Positions 50,461 through 59,767 of a stretch of DNA of 64,000 nt are shown piece by piece. The first letter of the stretch is position 1; every line of letters starts with the position of its first letter. The DNA comes from CAVYYW01 sp963772845 (GTDB lineage: Bacteria; Bacillota; Bacilli; Bacillales; Sporolactobacillaceae): assembly GCA_963772845.1 (NCBI GenBank), contig CAVYYW010000014.1:558001-622000 (forward strand). Reading direction: 5' to 3'. The position numbers and the translations under genes are program-made. The notes under the pieces were generated by a model. It was given only the letters and a program-made list of their open reading frames with translations, searched no databases and had not been told where the DNA came from.

Positions 50461-51783
50461 ATGCGGGGCACACAAAAAATAACAGAAAATGGTCACTTGG
50501 AAATTGGAGGGGTTGATACAACTTTATTGGCTGATGAATATACGACCCCTTTATTTGTTTACGATGTTGAACTAATCAGACAAAACATTCATGCATTTCA
50601 AGAGGCTTTTCAAGCAAACAAATCAGTCAAATCAAGAATTATTTATGCAAGCAAAGCCTTTTCGGCGCTTGCTATGCTTCAGCTTGTGAAAGAAGAAGGG
50701 CTATCTGTTGACGTTGTCTCAGGCGGTGAAATGTATGCTGCTTTAAAAGCAGGCATCAGACCAGAAGATATTGTATTTCACGGAAGCAATAAGGGGATCG
50801 AGGAACTAGACTTTGCATTGAAGTCCAGAATTGGAACCATTGTCATTGATAATTTGCACGATATTTACCAGTTGAAAAAACTGACTGAAGAACGTCACAC
50901 TCGTGTTCATGTTTTACTTCGTCTGACGCCGGGTGTCGAAGCGCACACCCATACTTATATTATGACAGGACAGGAAGACTCTAAATTTGGTTTTAATTTA
51001 AAGTCTCAGGATCTTAAAAAAGCGGTTCACTTAATCAATGAATCTGAAAACCTTCTTTATCGCGGCGTCCACTGTCATATAGGTTCGCAAATCTTCGAAA
51101 CAGAGGGCTTTGAATTAGCTGTTGCTAAACTTTTTGATTTCATTGAGCTGCTTGCTATCCAATTTAATTGGGTGACTTCTGTCGTTAACACAGGTGGTGG
51201 CTTTGGGATAAAGTATGTGAATGGGGATGAGCCGCTTCCAATAAAGGCCTATATTGATGCAATTATTAGTAAAGTCATTCAGGAAACTGAAAAACGCGGA
51301 CTTGCAATGCCAGAGATGTGGGTGGAGCCGGGCAGAAGCATCGTTGGAGAGGCAGGTACCACGCTTTATTCGGTTGGAGCCTTAAAAAATATTCCGGATA
51401 CGCGGCATTATTTATCTGTTGACGGAGGAATGGCCGATAACATCAGACCCGCTTTGTATCAAGCTAAATACGAGGCGGTCCTTGCCAATCGGATGAATGA
51501 AACGGCAGAAGATACATTCACTGTAGCCGGCAAGTGCTGTGAGTCCGGTGATATTCTGATTGATGAAGTGAAGCTTCCTTGCCCACGCCTAGGTGATACA
51601 TTGGCTGTTTTTTCTACAGGCGCATATGGCTATTCGATGGCAAGCCATTATAATCGTTTGCCTAAGCCTGCTGTAGTCTTTGCAGAAAATGGAGAAGCTC
51701 AGTTGGTCATAAAAAAAGAGAGCTACGAAGACCTGGTGAAAAATGAATGTTTGTTAAAACAAACGGTTTCGGCTGCAGTTTAA
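50461..51783 (+). CDS. lysA: Diaminopimelate decarboxylase
   Basis: LysA converts meso-diaminopimelate to lysine, the last step of lysine synthesis. The 440-residue PLP enzyme has the Schiff-base Lys65 (IIYASKAFSAL), PLP-phosphate loop GGGFG with NTGGGFGIKYV, GRSIVGEAG and the active-site Cys motif GKCCESGDIL. GAGAGAG precedes the ATG. It is under a lysine riboswitch. Position directly after spoVAF matches B. subtilis. Confidence 0.95.
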   Translation: MRGTQKITENGHLEIGGVDTTLLADEYTTPLFVYDVELIRQNIHAFQEAFQANKSVKSRIIYASKAFSALAMLQLVKEEGLSVDVVSGGEMYAALKAGIRPEDIVFHGSNKGIEELDFALKSRIGTIVIDNLHDIYQLKKLTEERHTRVHVLLRLTPGVEAHTHTYIMTGQEDSKFGFNLKSQDLKKAVHLINESENLLYRGVHCHIGSQIFETEGFELAVAKLFDFIELLAIQFNWVTSVVNTGGGFGIKYVNGDEPLPIKAYIDAIISKVIQETEKRGLAMPEMWVEPGRSIVGEAGTTLYSVGALKNIPDTRHYLSVDGGMADNIRPALYQAKYEAVLANRMNETAEDTFTVAGKCCESGDILIDEVKLPCPRLGDTLAVFSTGAYGYSMASHYNRLPKPAVVFAENGEAQLVIKKESYEDLVKNECLLKQTVSAAV

Positions 51784-51837
51784 TTAGACAGCTATTTAGA
51801 GAATAGGTTATAATAATGTTGAACTGAATATTCTTTT

Positions 51838-51978
51838 TACCTTCGGGGTCGGGTGAAAGTCCCAACCGGCGGTGATAAAGCTTCGGCTTTTAGTCCGTGA
51901 CCCGTGAATATAATGTTTACGGTGGATCTGGTGAGAAACCAGAACCGACAGTACAGTCTGGATGGGAGAAGGTTAAAA
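51838..51978 (+). promoter_or_regulatory. FMN riboswitch (RFN element)
   Basis: The conserved RFN boxes appear in order: CTTCGGGGTCGGGTGAAAG, TCCCAACCGGCGGTGATAAAG, AGTCCGTGACCC, GGTGGATCTGGTGAGAAACC, GAACCGACAGTACAGTCTGGATGGGAGAAGG. It lies upstream of the ribD gene and looks intact. Confidence 0.95.
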
Positions 51979-52068
51979 GGAACATGTTAGAGAATGGCTT
52001 TCAGACGCTTCTTTCGTATGCGGTGGAAAAGTCTGTTCTTATTCCTTTTGATATGCTCTAATTTACTT

Positions 52069-52096
52069 AAAACCCCAACAATGTTGGGGTTTTTTA
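52069..52096 (+). terminator. Terminator arm of the FMN riboswitch
   Basis: AAAACCCCAAC pairs with GTTGGGGTTTT around two bases and is followed by T residues. It ends 71 bases before ribD, as in rib operon leaders. Confidence 0.9.
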
Positions 52097-52167
52097 TATT
52101 AATTGGGCGAGTGAAGATCCCACTTATCCAATAAACAGCAATTCAATCTTTCAAAGGAGTTTGACTA

Positions 52168-53260
52168 ATGAATGATGAAAAATTCATGACGCTGGCGCTT
52201 GATTTGGCGAAATCGGCTCAAGGTCAAACCAGCCCAAATCCAATGGTCGGTGCTGTGGTGGTCAAAAATGGTTCCATTGCCGGTTTTGGAGCCCATCTGA
52301 AAGCCGGAACAGATCATGCGGAAGTCCACGCTTTGAGAATGGCGGGGAAAGAGGCGGAGGGGGCGGACATCTACGTTACTCTTGAGCCATGCAGCCATTA
52401 TGGAAAAACGCCGCCTTGTGCGGATCTGATCATTGAAAAAGGTATAAAACGGGTAATTATTGCCTCCAAAGATGTGAATCCAGTTGTCTCAGGACGAAGG
52501 CATCCAAAGACTCAGAGATGCAGGAATCGAAGTCAAAACGGGTGTTCTTGAGGAAGAAGCAGTGAATCTTAATAAACCTTTTTTTTATTTTATACGGAGC
52601 AAGAAACCGTATGTAACCTCTAAAATGGCGATGAGCTTGGACGGAAAGGTCCGAACCTCAGGTGGAGAAAGCCAATGGATTACGGGACCTGAAGCAAGAA
52701 AAGACGGACACCTTCTGAGGCACATCAATGACGCTATTCTAGTCGGAATCGAGACAGTCCTTGCGGATGATCCTCTTTTAACTGTCAGACATACAGACAG
52801 CATGAATCATCCAGTAAGAATTGTTCTTGATCATCACTTACGTATGCCATTGAATGCAAGGCTGATTACGAATAAAGAAGCTTTAACCTGGATTTTTACA
52901 CTAGAGAAAAACAGAGGATCAGAAAAAGCTCATGAGTTGGCAGAAAATGGAATCAAACTTACTTTTCTTGACGATGCGCCCTTATCAATCCCAAAAGTAC
53001 TGGAGTTACTTGCTGCTGAAGGTTTAATGACCTTATTAATCGAGGGTGGGCCAACGATTCAGGATGCTTTTTTCAGAAGCGGGTTTGTAAATCAAACCAT
53101 TAATTATATCGCTCCCAAAATCATTGGAGGAAAAAATGCTCTTACTGCAGTTGAAGGTCAAGGGGAGTCTGTATTGAGTGAAATCCGGCCATGCCGTTTT
53201 ACTGAAACAGTCAAACTTGGAGATGATCTTAAAATAACGGCTTATTATGAGGTGACTTAA
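52168..53260 (+). pseudogene. ribD: Riboflavin biosynthesis bifunctional deaminase/reductase RibD, frameshifted
   Basis: RibD deaminates and then reduces the pyrimidine intermediate of riboflavin synthesis. The first frame (52168-52551) encodes the deaminase part with HAEVHALRMAG and PCSHYGKTPPC zinc motifs. At SGR near 52496-52499 an extra base (CGAAGG instead of CGAGG) throws the reading into another frame, and the expected GIQRLRDAGIEV plus the whole reductase domain (TSKMAMSLDGKV, ITGPEARKDGH, LIEGGPTIQ) continues in the frame ending at 53260. Removing one base restores a normal-length protein. Two separate polypeptides cannot be excluded, but the cut lies inside the deaminase fold. Confidence 0.85.
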
Positions 53261-53861
53261 ATGTTTACAGGAATAGTAGAAGAAATAGGGAAAGTGACCG
53301 GATTGACAACTGGAGAAGAATCGATTCGAATGACGATCCTGGCCCCGCATATTTTGAAAGATGTCTCTCTCGGAGACAGCATATCAGTGAATGGTGTCTG
53401 CTTGACTGTCAACGCACTTGGAAGCGATTATTTTACAGTGGACCTAATGCCAGAAACCGTTCGAGCGACTTCATTACGTCAGTGTCACGAGGGATCAAGC
53501 GTGAATCTTGAACGGGCAATGCTTGCAACTGACCGTTTTGGAGGACATATGGTTTCAGGGCATGTGGATGGCGTTGCTGAGATCGTCTCAATCCGACAGG
53601 TTGACAACGCCGTCTATTTTGACCTTAATATTGATGCCTCACTTTCTCATTATATGGTTTATAAAGGCTCCGTAACGATTGACGGAACAAGTCTCACCAT
53701 TTTTGGTCTTGAAGAGAATAAGCTGACGCTCTCACTTATACCCGCATACAATGACTCACACAATTTTAGGAGAAAAAAAAGAAGGCGATTCAGTAAATAT
53801 TGAAATTGATATGATGGCAAAATATATTGATAAATATGTATCGGCTTATCGTTTAAAATAG
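53261..53861 (+). pseudogene. ribE: Riboflavin synthase alpha subunit, frameshifted near the C-terminus
   Basis: RibE (also RibB/RibC in other naming) dismutates dimethylribityl lumazine to riboflavin. The N-terminal repeat MFTGIVEEIGKV...NGVCLTVN and the second repeat GHMVSGHVDGVAEI are complete. After SLIPAYNDSH the T-run at 53765-53768 carries one extra base: the continued frame ends with an unrelated tail FRRKKRRRFSKY at 53803. The correct ending LGEKKEGDSVNIEIDMMAKYIDKY lies one base over and ends with TAG at 53859-53861. The lesion removes the last 30 or so residues, including the conserved GDxVNxExD motif. Confidence 0.85.
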
Positions 53862-53893
53862 CTGACCGCTCTTAGAAAGGGGCCATCAAGACT

Positions 53894-55108
53894 ATGCCGG
53901 ATAATAATGAAATGCATTTTGACAGGATTGAAGAGGCTATTTACGACTTAATCCAGGGAAAACCTGTGATTGTTTGTGATGATGAAGACAGAGAAAATGA
54001 AGGCGATTTTATCGCATTGGCAGAGAAAGCAACACCTGAAATTATTAATTTTATGATCAAAGAGGGCAGAGGGCTTGTCTGTACACCAGTTAGTGAAGCG
54101 CTTGCCCGCAAGCTGGATTTTGACCCTATGGTTGAGCACAGTACGGATCCCCAGGGCACCGCTTTTACGATCAGTATTGATTATAAAGAAACAACCACAG
54201 GCATCTCGGCAGCTGAAAGAGCAATGACTGTTCAGGCGCTTGTTGAACCTGCTGTAAAACCTCAGACTTTAAGCGCCCTGGCCACATATTTCCCTCTCAT
54301 TGCAAAAGAAGGCGGGGTACTGAGAAGAGCCGGTCATACTGAAGCCGCTGTTGATCTTGCAAGACTTTGCGGAAGTCCTGAAGCCGGAGTCATTTGTGAG
54401 ATCATTAAGGAAGACGGGGAAATGGCGCGAGTCCCAGATTTAATGGAAATAGCAAAGGCGTTCAGCCTTAAAATTATTACAATAAAAGATCTGATTCAGT
54501 ATCGGCGTAAAAAAGAAAAGCTTGTTAAAAAAGAGATCAGCATACAGCTGCCCACCGATTACGGTCATTTCGAAGCGGTCGGCTATTCAAACATTCTGGA
54601 TAATAAAGAGCACCTTGCCCTGGTTAAAGGTCATATTACAGAGGATGAGCCGGTTCTGGTTCGTGTACATTCAGAATGCCTGACGGGCGACGTATTTGGC
54701 TCGGGACGCTGTGACTGCGGTCCCCAGCTTCACGCAGCCTTATCTCAGATCGAAAAAGAAGGTCAGGGAGTGCTTCTCTACATGAGACAGGAAGGGAGAG
54801 GCATTGGGCTCATGAATAAGCTTAGAGCTTATAAGCTTCAAGAAGAAGGCTATGATACGGTAGAAGCCAACCACAAGCTTGGTTTTGCTGCAGATCTTCG
54901 AGATTATGGAATTGGAGCCCAAATACTAAGAGATCTTGGGGTTTCAAAAATAAGGCTTCTTACGAATAATCCGCGTAAAATAGCCGGCCTCGAAGGGTAT
55001 GGATTAGAAGTGACGGAAAGAGTGCCGATCCAAATGTCACCAACGCAGCACAATCAGGAATATTTAAAGACAAAGCATGATAAACTGGGGCATTTGTTTC
55101 AGTTTTAA
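53894..55108 (+). CDS. ribAB: Bifunctional 3,4-dihydroxy-2-butanone-4-phosphate synthase / GTP cyclohydrolase II
   Basis: The enzyme supplies both precursors of riboflavin. The 404-residue protein has an intact DHBP synthase domain (residues 1-205) with DDEDRENEGDF, LVCTPVS and AGHTEAAVDL, and an intact GTP cyclohydrolase II domain with VHSECLTGDVFGSGRCDCGPQ (zinc cysteines) and RQEGRGIGL, LGFAADLRDYGIGAQIL and LLTNNPRK. AAAGGGG precedes the ATG. It is the only rib enzyme gene of this operon without a visible lesion. Confidence 0.95.
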   Translation: MPDNNEMHFDRIEEAIYDLIQGKPVIVCDDEDRENEGDFIALAEKATPEIINFMIKEGRGLVCTPVSEALARKLDFDPMVEHSTDPQGTAFTISIDYKETTTGISAAERAMTVQALVEPAVKPQTLSALATYFPLIAKEGGVLRRAGHTEAAVDLARLCGSPEAGVICEIIKEDGEMARVPDLMEIAKAFSLKIITIKDLIQYRRKKEKLVKKEISIQLPTDYGHFEAVGYSNILDNKEHLALVKGHITEDEPVLVRVHSECLTGDVFGSGRCDCGPQLHAALSQIEKEGQGVLLYMRQEGRGIGLMNKLRAYKLQEEGYDTVEANHKLGFAADLRDYGIGAQILRDLGVSKIRLLTNNPRKIAGLEGYGLEVTERVPIQMSPTQHNQEYLKTKHDKLGHLFQF

Positions 55109-55130
55109 TAATAAAAATGGAGGTCATTTC

Positions 55131-55611
55131 ATGACAACATATATATGAAGGCAACTTAACAGGTTCTTCCTTGAAAATCGCAATTGTCGTCGCTAGATTT
55201 AATGAACTAATTACTGAAAAGCTATTAAATGGTGCTGAGAGCGGCTTAAAACGCCATGGTGTAGAGGAAGAAAATATCGATGTCATCTGGGTGCCAGGCG
55301 CTTACGAAATTCCTCTGGCAGCAAAAAAATGTGCAGACAGAAATAAATATGATGCCATAATCACGCTTGGGGCTGTGATTAAAGGTGCAACACCGCATTT
55401 TGATTATGTCTGTTCTTCTGTGGCAAGCGGTGTTTCTCAGGTAACGCTCACTTCAGGTGTTCCAGTTATTTTTGGCGTTTTGACAACCAATACGATTGAA
55501 GAAGCAATCGAAAGAGCCGGGACTAAAGCCGGAAACAAAGGGTTTGACGCAGCAGCTGGGGCCATTGAAATGGCAAACCTGTGCAGTGCACTTAATGGCA
55601 GCCAAACTTAA
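55131..55611 (+). pseudogene. ribH: 6,7-dimethyl-8-ribityllumazine synthase, frameshifted near the N-terminus
   Basis: RibH makes the direct precursor of riboflavin and forms icosahedral shells. The expected start ATG at 55131 follows ATGGAGG, but the TATATAT stretch holds one extra base, so translation stops at TGA after five codons. Removing one base gives MTTIYEGNLTGSSLKIAIVV and a normal protein. The remaining frame (from the TTG at 55171) has ARFNELIT with the substrate-binding Phe, WVPGAYEIP, LGAVIKGATPHFD and GVLTT. Restart at the TTG could give a product without its N-terminal strand; no good ribosome binding site supports this. Confidence 0.85.
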
Positions 55612-55707
55612 AAGTAGTCCACGATTGGTTATAATTTAAGACATGGTGTATAATAATCGTCATAGTAACACAGACAGTCATTGTCTGTTGTTTATGAGGA
55701 GCGCGTT

Positions 55708-56097
55708 ATGTTAATACGTTATAAAAAATCTTATGAAAAAATTGCAATGGGCCTGTTGTCCTTTGTACCTTCAGAAAAAGATATAAAAAAACTTCTTCAG
55801 ACTATTAAAACGTATGAAGAAGAAGAGGACTGGCAGCTTTTTCTGTGGAGAGACGAAGATATTATTGGAATTATCGGGGTCCGCCTGAACGAGGATGTTG
55901 CTGAACTTCATCATGTGAGTGTGAGCCCATCTCATCGTGACCAGGGAATAGGGCGTAAAATGGTAAATGCATTAAAGCAGATTTATGAAGAAAAGTATGA
56001 GATTAAACCGACAAAATTAACAGCAGCTTTTTTGGACAAGTGCCGGGAAGATGTTCTGAATACTGACGAAGAACCTTCTGAGGAACCGAACGACTAA
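55708..56097 (+). CDS. ribT: RibT-like GNAT N-acetyltransferase
   Basis: RibT is the last gene of the B. subtilis rib operon; it has a GNAT fold and its substrate is unknown. The 129-residue protein has the acetyl-CoA loop VSVSPSHRDQGIGRKMVNAL (Q/RxxGxG motif). I begin at the ATG at 55708, preceded by TGAGGAG; an in-frame upstream start at 55681 has no support. The frame is intact, unlike ribD, ribE and ribH. Its stop directly abuts the stop of a convergent gene. Confidence 0.88.
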   Translation: MLIRYKKSYEKIAMGLLSFVPSEKDIKKLLQTIKTYEEEEDWQLFLWRDEDIIGIIGVRLNEDVAELHHVSVSPSHRDQGIGRKMVNALKQIYEEKYEIKPTKLTAAFLDKCREDVLNTDEEPSEEPND

Positions 56098-56490
56098 TTA
56101 CTTGCTGTACCGGTCAATGGCAGCTCTGATCACATTATATTTAACAGGCAGATTTACAGGGGTATACGCTTTTTGACTGGACAGTCTTTTTAAAAGCTTT
56201 TCTAATAACATTTCCAGCCGGATTTCATCGATCCCAAGCCGTTTCAGATCATCACGGCAGACGGGTAGGTGATTTCTGGCCTTTTTTGTTAGTTTTACGG
56301 CCCCGATCATATTATGCCTCCGGTAATGATACAAAGCGACCGCAATTTGAATAAGGACTTGCCACACTCTTTTTCTTGGAAATGTCTTTTTCCAATGTTC
56401 TTCAAGAATTTCGTGACATTCAAAATAATCTCTTTCGATATGAAATAAATAAATGTACTCAAAATATGCTTCAGGAAGCAATTGGGACAT
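56098..56490 (-). CDS. DUF309 domain-containing protein (YpuF-like)
   Basis: The 131-residue helical protein carries the DUF309 core: HIERDYFECHEILEEHWKK (residues about 13-31) with conserved His and Glu residues, then QVLIQIAVALYHYRRHN. The listed ATG lies very close to the GGGGG ribosome binding site; a TTG three codons later (PEAYFEY context) is better placed, so the start may differ by three residues. Located between ribT and scpA as ypuF is in B. subtilis. Function unknown. Confidence 0.82.
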   Translation of the reverse strand: MSQLLPEAYFEYIYLFHIERDYFECHEILEEHWKKTFPRKRVWQVLIQIAVALYHYRRHNMIGAVKLTKKARNHLPVCRDDLKRLGIDEIRLEMLLEKLLKRLSSQKAYTPVNLPVKYNVIRAAIDRYSK

Positions 56491-56612
56491 CCCCCTTTCA
56501 GGAATATTAGAAATTTTGCAGACGCGGGACTTTATGCTATAGCAGAGGAAATTGCTGTGTAAAGTCAAGCTATGCTATAATACCGACAGCCAAATAGTCA
56601 GGATGATGAAGT

Positions 56613-57398
56613 ATGGTCTACAATGTGAAAACAGATGCATTTGAGGGTCCGCTCGATTTACTGTTGCATCTTATTAAAGAGCTTGAAATTGATATCTATG
56701 ATATTCCAGTTGCTGATATTACAGAACAATACCTAGAGTATATCCACCTTATGCAGCGGGTTGAACTGGATGTTGCAAGTGAATATCTTGTGATGGCTGC
56801 AACGCTAATTGAAATGAAAAGTCACATGCTTATTCCCAAGCAGGAGAATGACATAGAATTAGAAGAAGCATGGGAAGATGATGAAGAAGACCCAAGAGAA
56901 GAATTAATCCGGCAGTTAATAGATTATCGACAGTATAAACAATTAGCTGAAATCCTGCAAGAGAGAGCAAATAACCAAAGCTTATACTATTATAACGCTC
57001 CGGGTGATTACAGCCGGTACAGAAGTGAGCAGCAATCAGATTTTCAGGAAGGTCTTTATTCAAAAGAGGACCTCATACAAGCCATTCAGAAAATGGATCG
57101 AAAAAAAGAGATCAAAAAGGCGCTGCATACAAGAATAGAAAGACAAACATTGCCGATCGGTCCGAGAATGACAGAAATTATTGAGACGCTTAAACAAACC
57201 AAGAAACCATTGTCATTTCAGCATTTATTTAATTATCCGGACCGCACGCATGTCGTGGTCACCTTTATTGCCATTCTTGAGTTAATGAAAAAACAGCATA
57301 TATTGTGCGAACAGGACAATAACTTTAATGATATAACAATTACTATTCAAAATGGAGGTGAGCAGCTTGACGCAAATGAACTGGACACCGATTATTGA
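56613..57398 (+). CDS. scpA: Segregation and condensation protein A
   Basis: ScpA is the kleisin of the SMC condensin complex. The 261-residue protein starts MVYNVKTDAFEGPLDLLLHL, the typical N-terminal helix that contacts the SMC neck, followed by ADITEQYLEYIHLM and an acidic middle (ELEEAWEDDEEDPREE), and ends in the winged-helix domain that binds the SMC head. It overlaps scpB by 32 bases. Confidence 0.95.
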   Translation: MVYNVKTDAFEGPLDLLLHLIKELEIDIYDIPVADITEQYLEYIHLMQRVELDVASEYLVMAATLIEMKSHMLIPKQENDIELEEAWEDDEEDPREELIRQLIDYRQYKQLAEILQERANNQSLYYYNAPGDYSRYRSEQQSDFQEGLYSKEDLIQAIQKMDRKKEIKKALHTRIERQTLPIGPRMTEIIETLKQTKKPLSFQHLFNYPDRTHVVVTFIAILELMKKQHILCEQDNNFNDITITIQNGGEQLDANELDTDY

Positions 57399-57957
57399 AT
57401 CACTTCTGTTTGTTGCCGGTGAAGACGGGTTAACATTGGAGCAGATGAAATCAGTTATTGAAATAGAAGATACTGAGATTGAAAATGCTTTAGCTGCTTT
57501 GAAAGCAAATCTAGAAGATCAAAACCGCGGGATTGTTTTATTAAAGACTAAAAATCGATATAACCTTGCAACCGCATTATTTGCGGCACCTTATTTAGAA
57601 AAGTTTGTGCAGGAACCTGTTAATCATCAATTGTCACAAGCAGCGCTTGAGACAGTGGCCATTATCGCCTATAAACAACCCGTTTCGCGGGGAGATATAG
57701 AAGATATACGCGGCGTAAAGTCAGAAAAGGCTCTTCACACTTTGATTGGGAGAGGACTGGTAGAGGAAGTTGGTCGTCATGAAGGGACGGGAAGAGCCAT
57801 TTTGTATGGTATTACTCCAATGTTTTATCACTTTTTTGGCCTTGAGTCCTTAGATGAGCTCCCCGAAGTCACACTTTCTCAATCAGACGAGCTTGATGAA
57901 GAAGCATCCGATCTTTTTTATGAAAAATTTCAAGAGACTCTTTCGGATTTGCCATAA
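57367..57957 (+). CDS. scpB: Segregation and condensation protein B
   Basis: ScpB forms the kite dimer that binds ScpA in the condensin complex. From the TTG at 57367 (GGAGGTGA five bases ahead) the protein has 196 residues; an ATG nine bases further on is an alternative. Two winged helices are visible, with family stretches PIIESLLFVAGEDGLTLEQ, AALETVAIIAYKQPVSRGDIE, IRGVKSEKALHTLIGRGLVEEVGRHEGTGR, and a C-terminal FFGLESLDELP. It overlaps scpA, so translation is coupled. Confidence 0.95.
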   Translation: MTQMNWTPIIESLLFVAGEDGLTLEQMKSVIEIEDTEIENALAALKANLEDQNRGIVLLKTKNRYNLATALFAAPYLEKFVQEPVNHQLSQAALETVAIIAYKQPVSRGDIEDIRGVKSEKALHTLIGRGLVEEVGRHEGTGRAILYGITPMFYHFFGLESLDELPEVTLSQSDELDEEASDLFYEKFQETLSDLP

Positions 57958-57972
57958 TAACAAAATCCTTTC

Positions 57973-58000
57973 TCATAATCCGCCGGTACAGGCATAGACT
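57973..58000 (+). promoter_or_regulatory. SigE-like promoter of the dacB-spmA-spmB operon
   Basis: TCATAAT (-35) and CATAGACT (-10) with a 13-base gap match the SigE consensus with one mismatch in each box. It lies 30 bases before dacB, whose B. subtilis equivalent is SigE-dependent. Confidence 0.72.
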
Positions 58001-58029
58001 TGTACTATCCATTAAAAAGGCGGGATTTT

Positions 58030-59178
58030 ATGCGGGTTATGAAAGCTGGAAAAAGAGCGGGATGTTTGCTGATAATACTATTTGTCTTAAGCGCATATTA
58101 CCCTGCCATGTCTGCACGTGCAGCTTCAAAAGATTCAGCCCAATCTGCAATCTTAATCGATCTTTCCACTGGCAGACCGCTTTATGAAAAGAATGACCAT
58201 CAAAAACTGAAAATCGCAAGCATAACTAAGGTGATGACAGCTGTCATTGCCATTGAATCAGGGAAAATGAATAAAACGGTCAAAGTCAGCCATCTTGCTT
58301 CCCACACGGAAGGTTCCTCCTTGTATTTAAAAGAAGGTGAGACCGTTCCATTAAAAGAACTGGTTATCGGACTGATGCTGAGATCTGGAAATGATGCGGC
58401 GGTTTCGATTGCTGAGGGAGTAGGCGGCAGTGTCCAGGGTTTCGTTGAAATGATGAATGAAAAGTGCAAAGAACTGGGAATGACAGATACACATTTTTCT
58501 AATCCTCATGGACTGGATGATCCTGAGCATTACTCAACGGCATATGACATGGCATTATTAACAAAATATGCGATGGGATTGCCCGAGTTTAAAAAAATCG
58601 CAGGCACAACCTTCTATCATTCAAAAAAAGACAAAGACAGCTTAGACCGGTATTGGAAAAATAAAAACAAGTTACTTTTTTCTTATAAGTATATAACCGG
58701 TGGAAAAACCGGCTATACAACGGGGGCGAGACGGACCCTGATAACAACAGCCTCTAAGGATGGAAAGCGGCTCGCAGTGGTGACCTTGAATGATGGTAAC
58801 GATTGGGCAGATCATCGAAATCTTTATGAATGGGCTTTTCGTAATTTTAAGATGACCACTCTAGTAACTAAAGGCGAGATCGCACAAAATACGATTCCCG
58901 AGCTGAATAATCCTGTCTATGTGCATCGGACGGTTCGCATTCTTTTATCCAAAAAAGAACAGGGAAAAGTGAAGGCACAATTATTTATATCAGCACCAAA
59001 ACGGATTGCCATTCGATCTCAAAAAACGGCAGGTCATCTCACATTTAAGCTGGGAAAGAAAACGTTAGACAAAGTACCTGTCTATAGTAAAGCATACGGA
59101 CAGCAACGCTCAGGATTCTGGCAAGAATTTAGAAACCTGATTGACCGTTTGACGTCAGCAGGTGAAGTCAATGATTAA
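58030..59178 (+). CDS. dacB: D-alanyl-D-alanine carboxypeptidase, spore cortex type (DacB)
   Basis: DacB acts from the mother cell and limits cross-linking of the spore cortex. The 382-residue S11 protein has a signal peptide (residues 1-32), Ser64-x-x-Lys67 (ASITKVM), Ser119-Gly-Asn121 and Lys226-Thr-Gly228, plus a C-terminal beta domain and an amphipathic end. I start at the ATG at 58030 with AAGGCGGG ahead, giving the same length as in B. subtilis. It overlaps spmA, so the three genes form an operon. It is a paralogue of DacF at 44.5 kb. Confidence 0.93.
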   Translation: MRVMKAGKRAGCLLIILFVLSAYYPAMSARAASKDSAQSAILIDLSTGRPLYEKNDHQKLKIASITKVMTAVIAIESGKMNKTVKVSHLASHTEGSSLYLKEGETVPLKELVIGLMLRSGNDAAVSIAEGVGGSVQGFVEMMNEKCKELGMTDTHFSNPHGLDDPEHYSTAYDMALLTKYAMGLPEFKKIAGTTFYHSKKDKDSLDRYWKNKNKLLFSYKYITGGKTGYTTGARRTLITTASKDGKRLAVVTLNDGNDWADHRNLYEWAFRNFKMTTLVTKGEIAQNTIPELNNPVYVHRTVRILLSKKEQGKVKAQLFISAPKRIAIRSQKTAGHLTFKLGKKTLDKVPVYSKAYGQQRSGFWQEFRNLIDRLTSAGEVND

Positions 59179-59767
59179 TTATATATGGGCCGCAATGATT
59201 ATTTTTGGAATGATTGTCGCTGTGATAAAGGGACGAATGGAGCAGGTAAGCCATGCGCTGCTTCAATCGGGACAGGAAGCGGTGACGCTTTGCCTGGGCC
59301 TGGTTGCTATTCTTGTGTTCTGGCTTGGGATGATGAAAGTTGCTGAACAGGCTGGGTTATTAAATGCGTTGCAAAAACTGCTTGGACCCTTTTTAAGAAG
59401 ACTATTTCCCGAGGTCCCAAAAGATCATCCCGCTTTAGGGTACATTATAAGCAATACGGTGATGAATTTTTTTGGACTGGGGAATGCCGCAACGCCTATG
59501 GGAATCAAAGCGATGTCAGAACTGAAGAAGCTGAACGGCAATTCAGATAATCCAAGCCGGTCCATGATTACCCTCTTGGCACTGAACACGGCGGGATTGA
59601 CACTAATCCCGACTACCGTCATTGCGATCAGGATGAAATACGGCTCAACTTCACCAGAAGCCATTCTCCTTCCAACATTTCTCGCTACCTGCTGCGCCAC
59701 GCTTGCGGCGATTATTATTGATCGGTACTTTTATTATCGCCGAGTCAGGCAGGGAAGAAAAAAATGA
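59171..59767 (+). CDS. spmA: Spore maturation protein A
   Basis: SpmA and SpmB are needed for spore core dehydration; both carry a nucleoside-recognition-type (GATE) membrane domain. The 198-residue protein has about four membrane helices with VLFWLGMMKVAEQAGLL-like, TVMNFFGLGNAATPMGIKAM and GLTLIPTTVIAIRM stretches. The ATG at 59171 has GGTGA in front and lies inside the end of dacB. Its stop overlaps the start of spmB by four bases. Confidence 0.92.
   Translation: MINYIWAAMIIFGMIVAVIKGRMEQVSHALLQSGQEAVTLCLGLVAILVFWLGMMKVAEQAGLLNALQKLLGPFLRRLFPEVPKDHPALGYIISNTVMNFFGLGNAATPMGIKAMSELKKLNGNSDNPSRSMITLLALNTAGLTLIPTTVIAIRMKYGSTSPEAILLPTFLATCCATLAAIIIDRYFYYRRVRQGRKK

Noticed and set aside
52484..53260. 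Separate, intact RibG-type reductase gene starting at TTG 52484
   Set aside because: Its first residues GIQRLRDAGIEV belong to the end of the deaminase fold of normal RibD, and no ribosome binding site precedes the TTG; a frameshifted ribD is the simpler reading.
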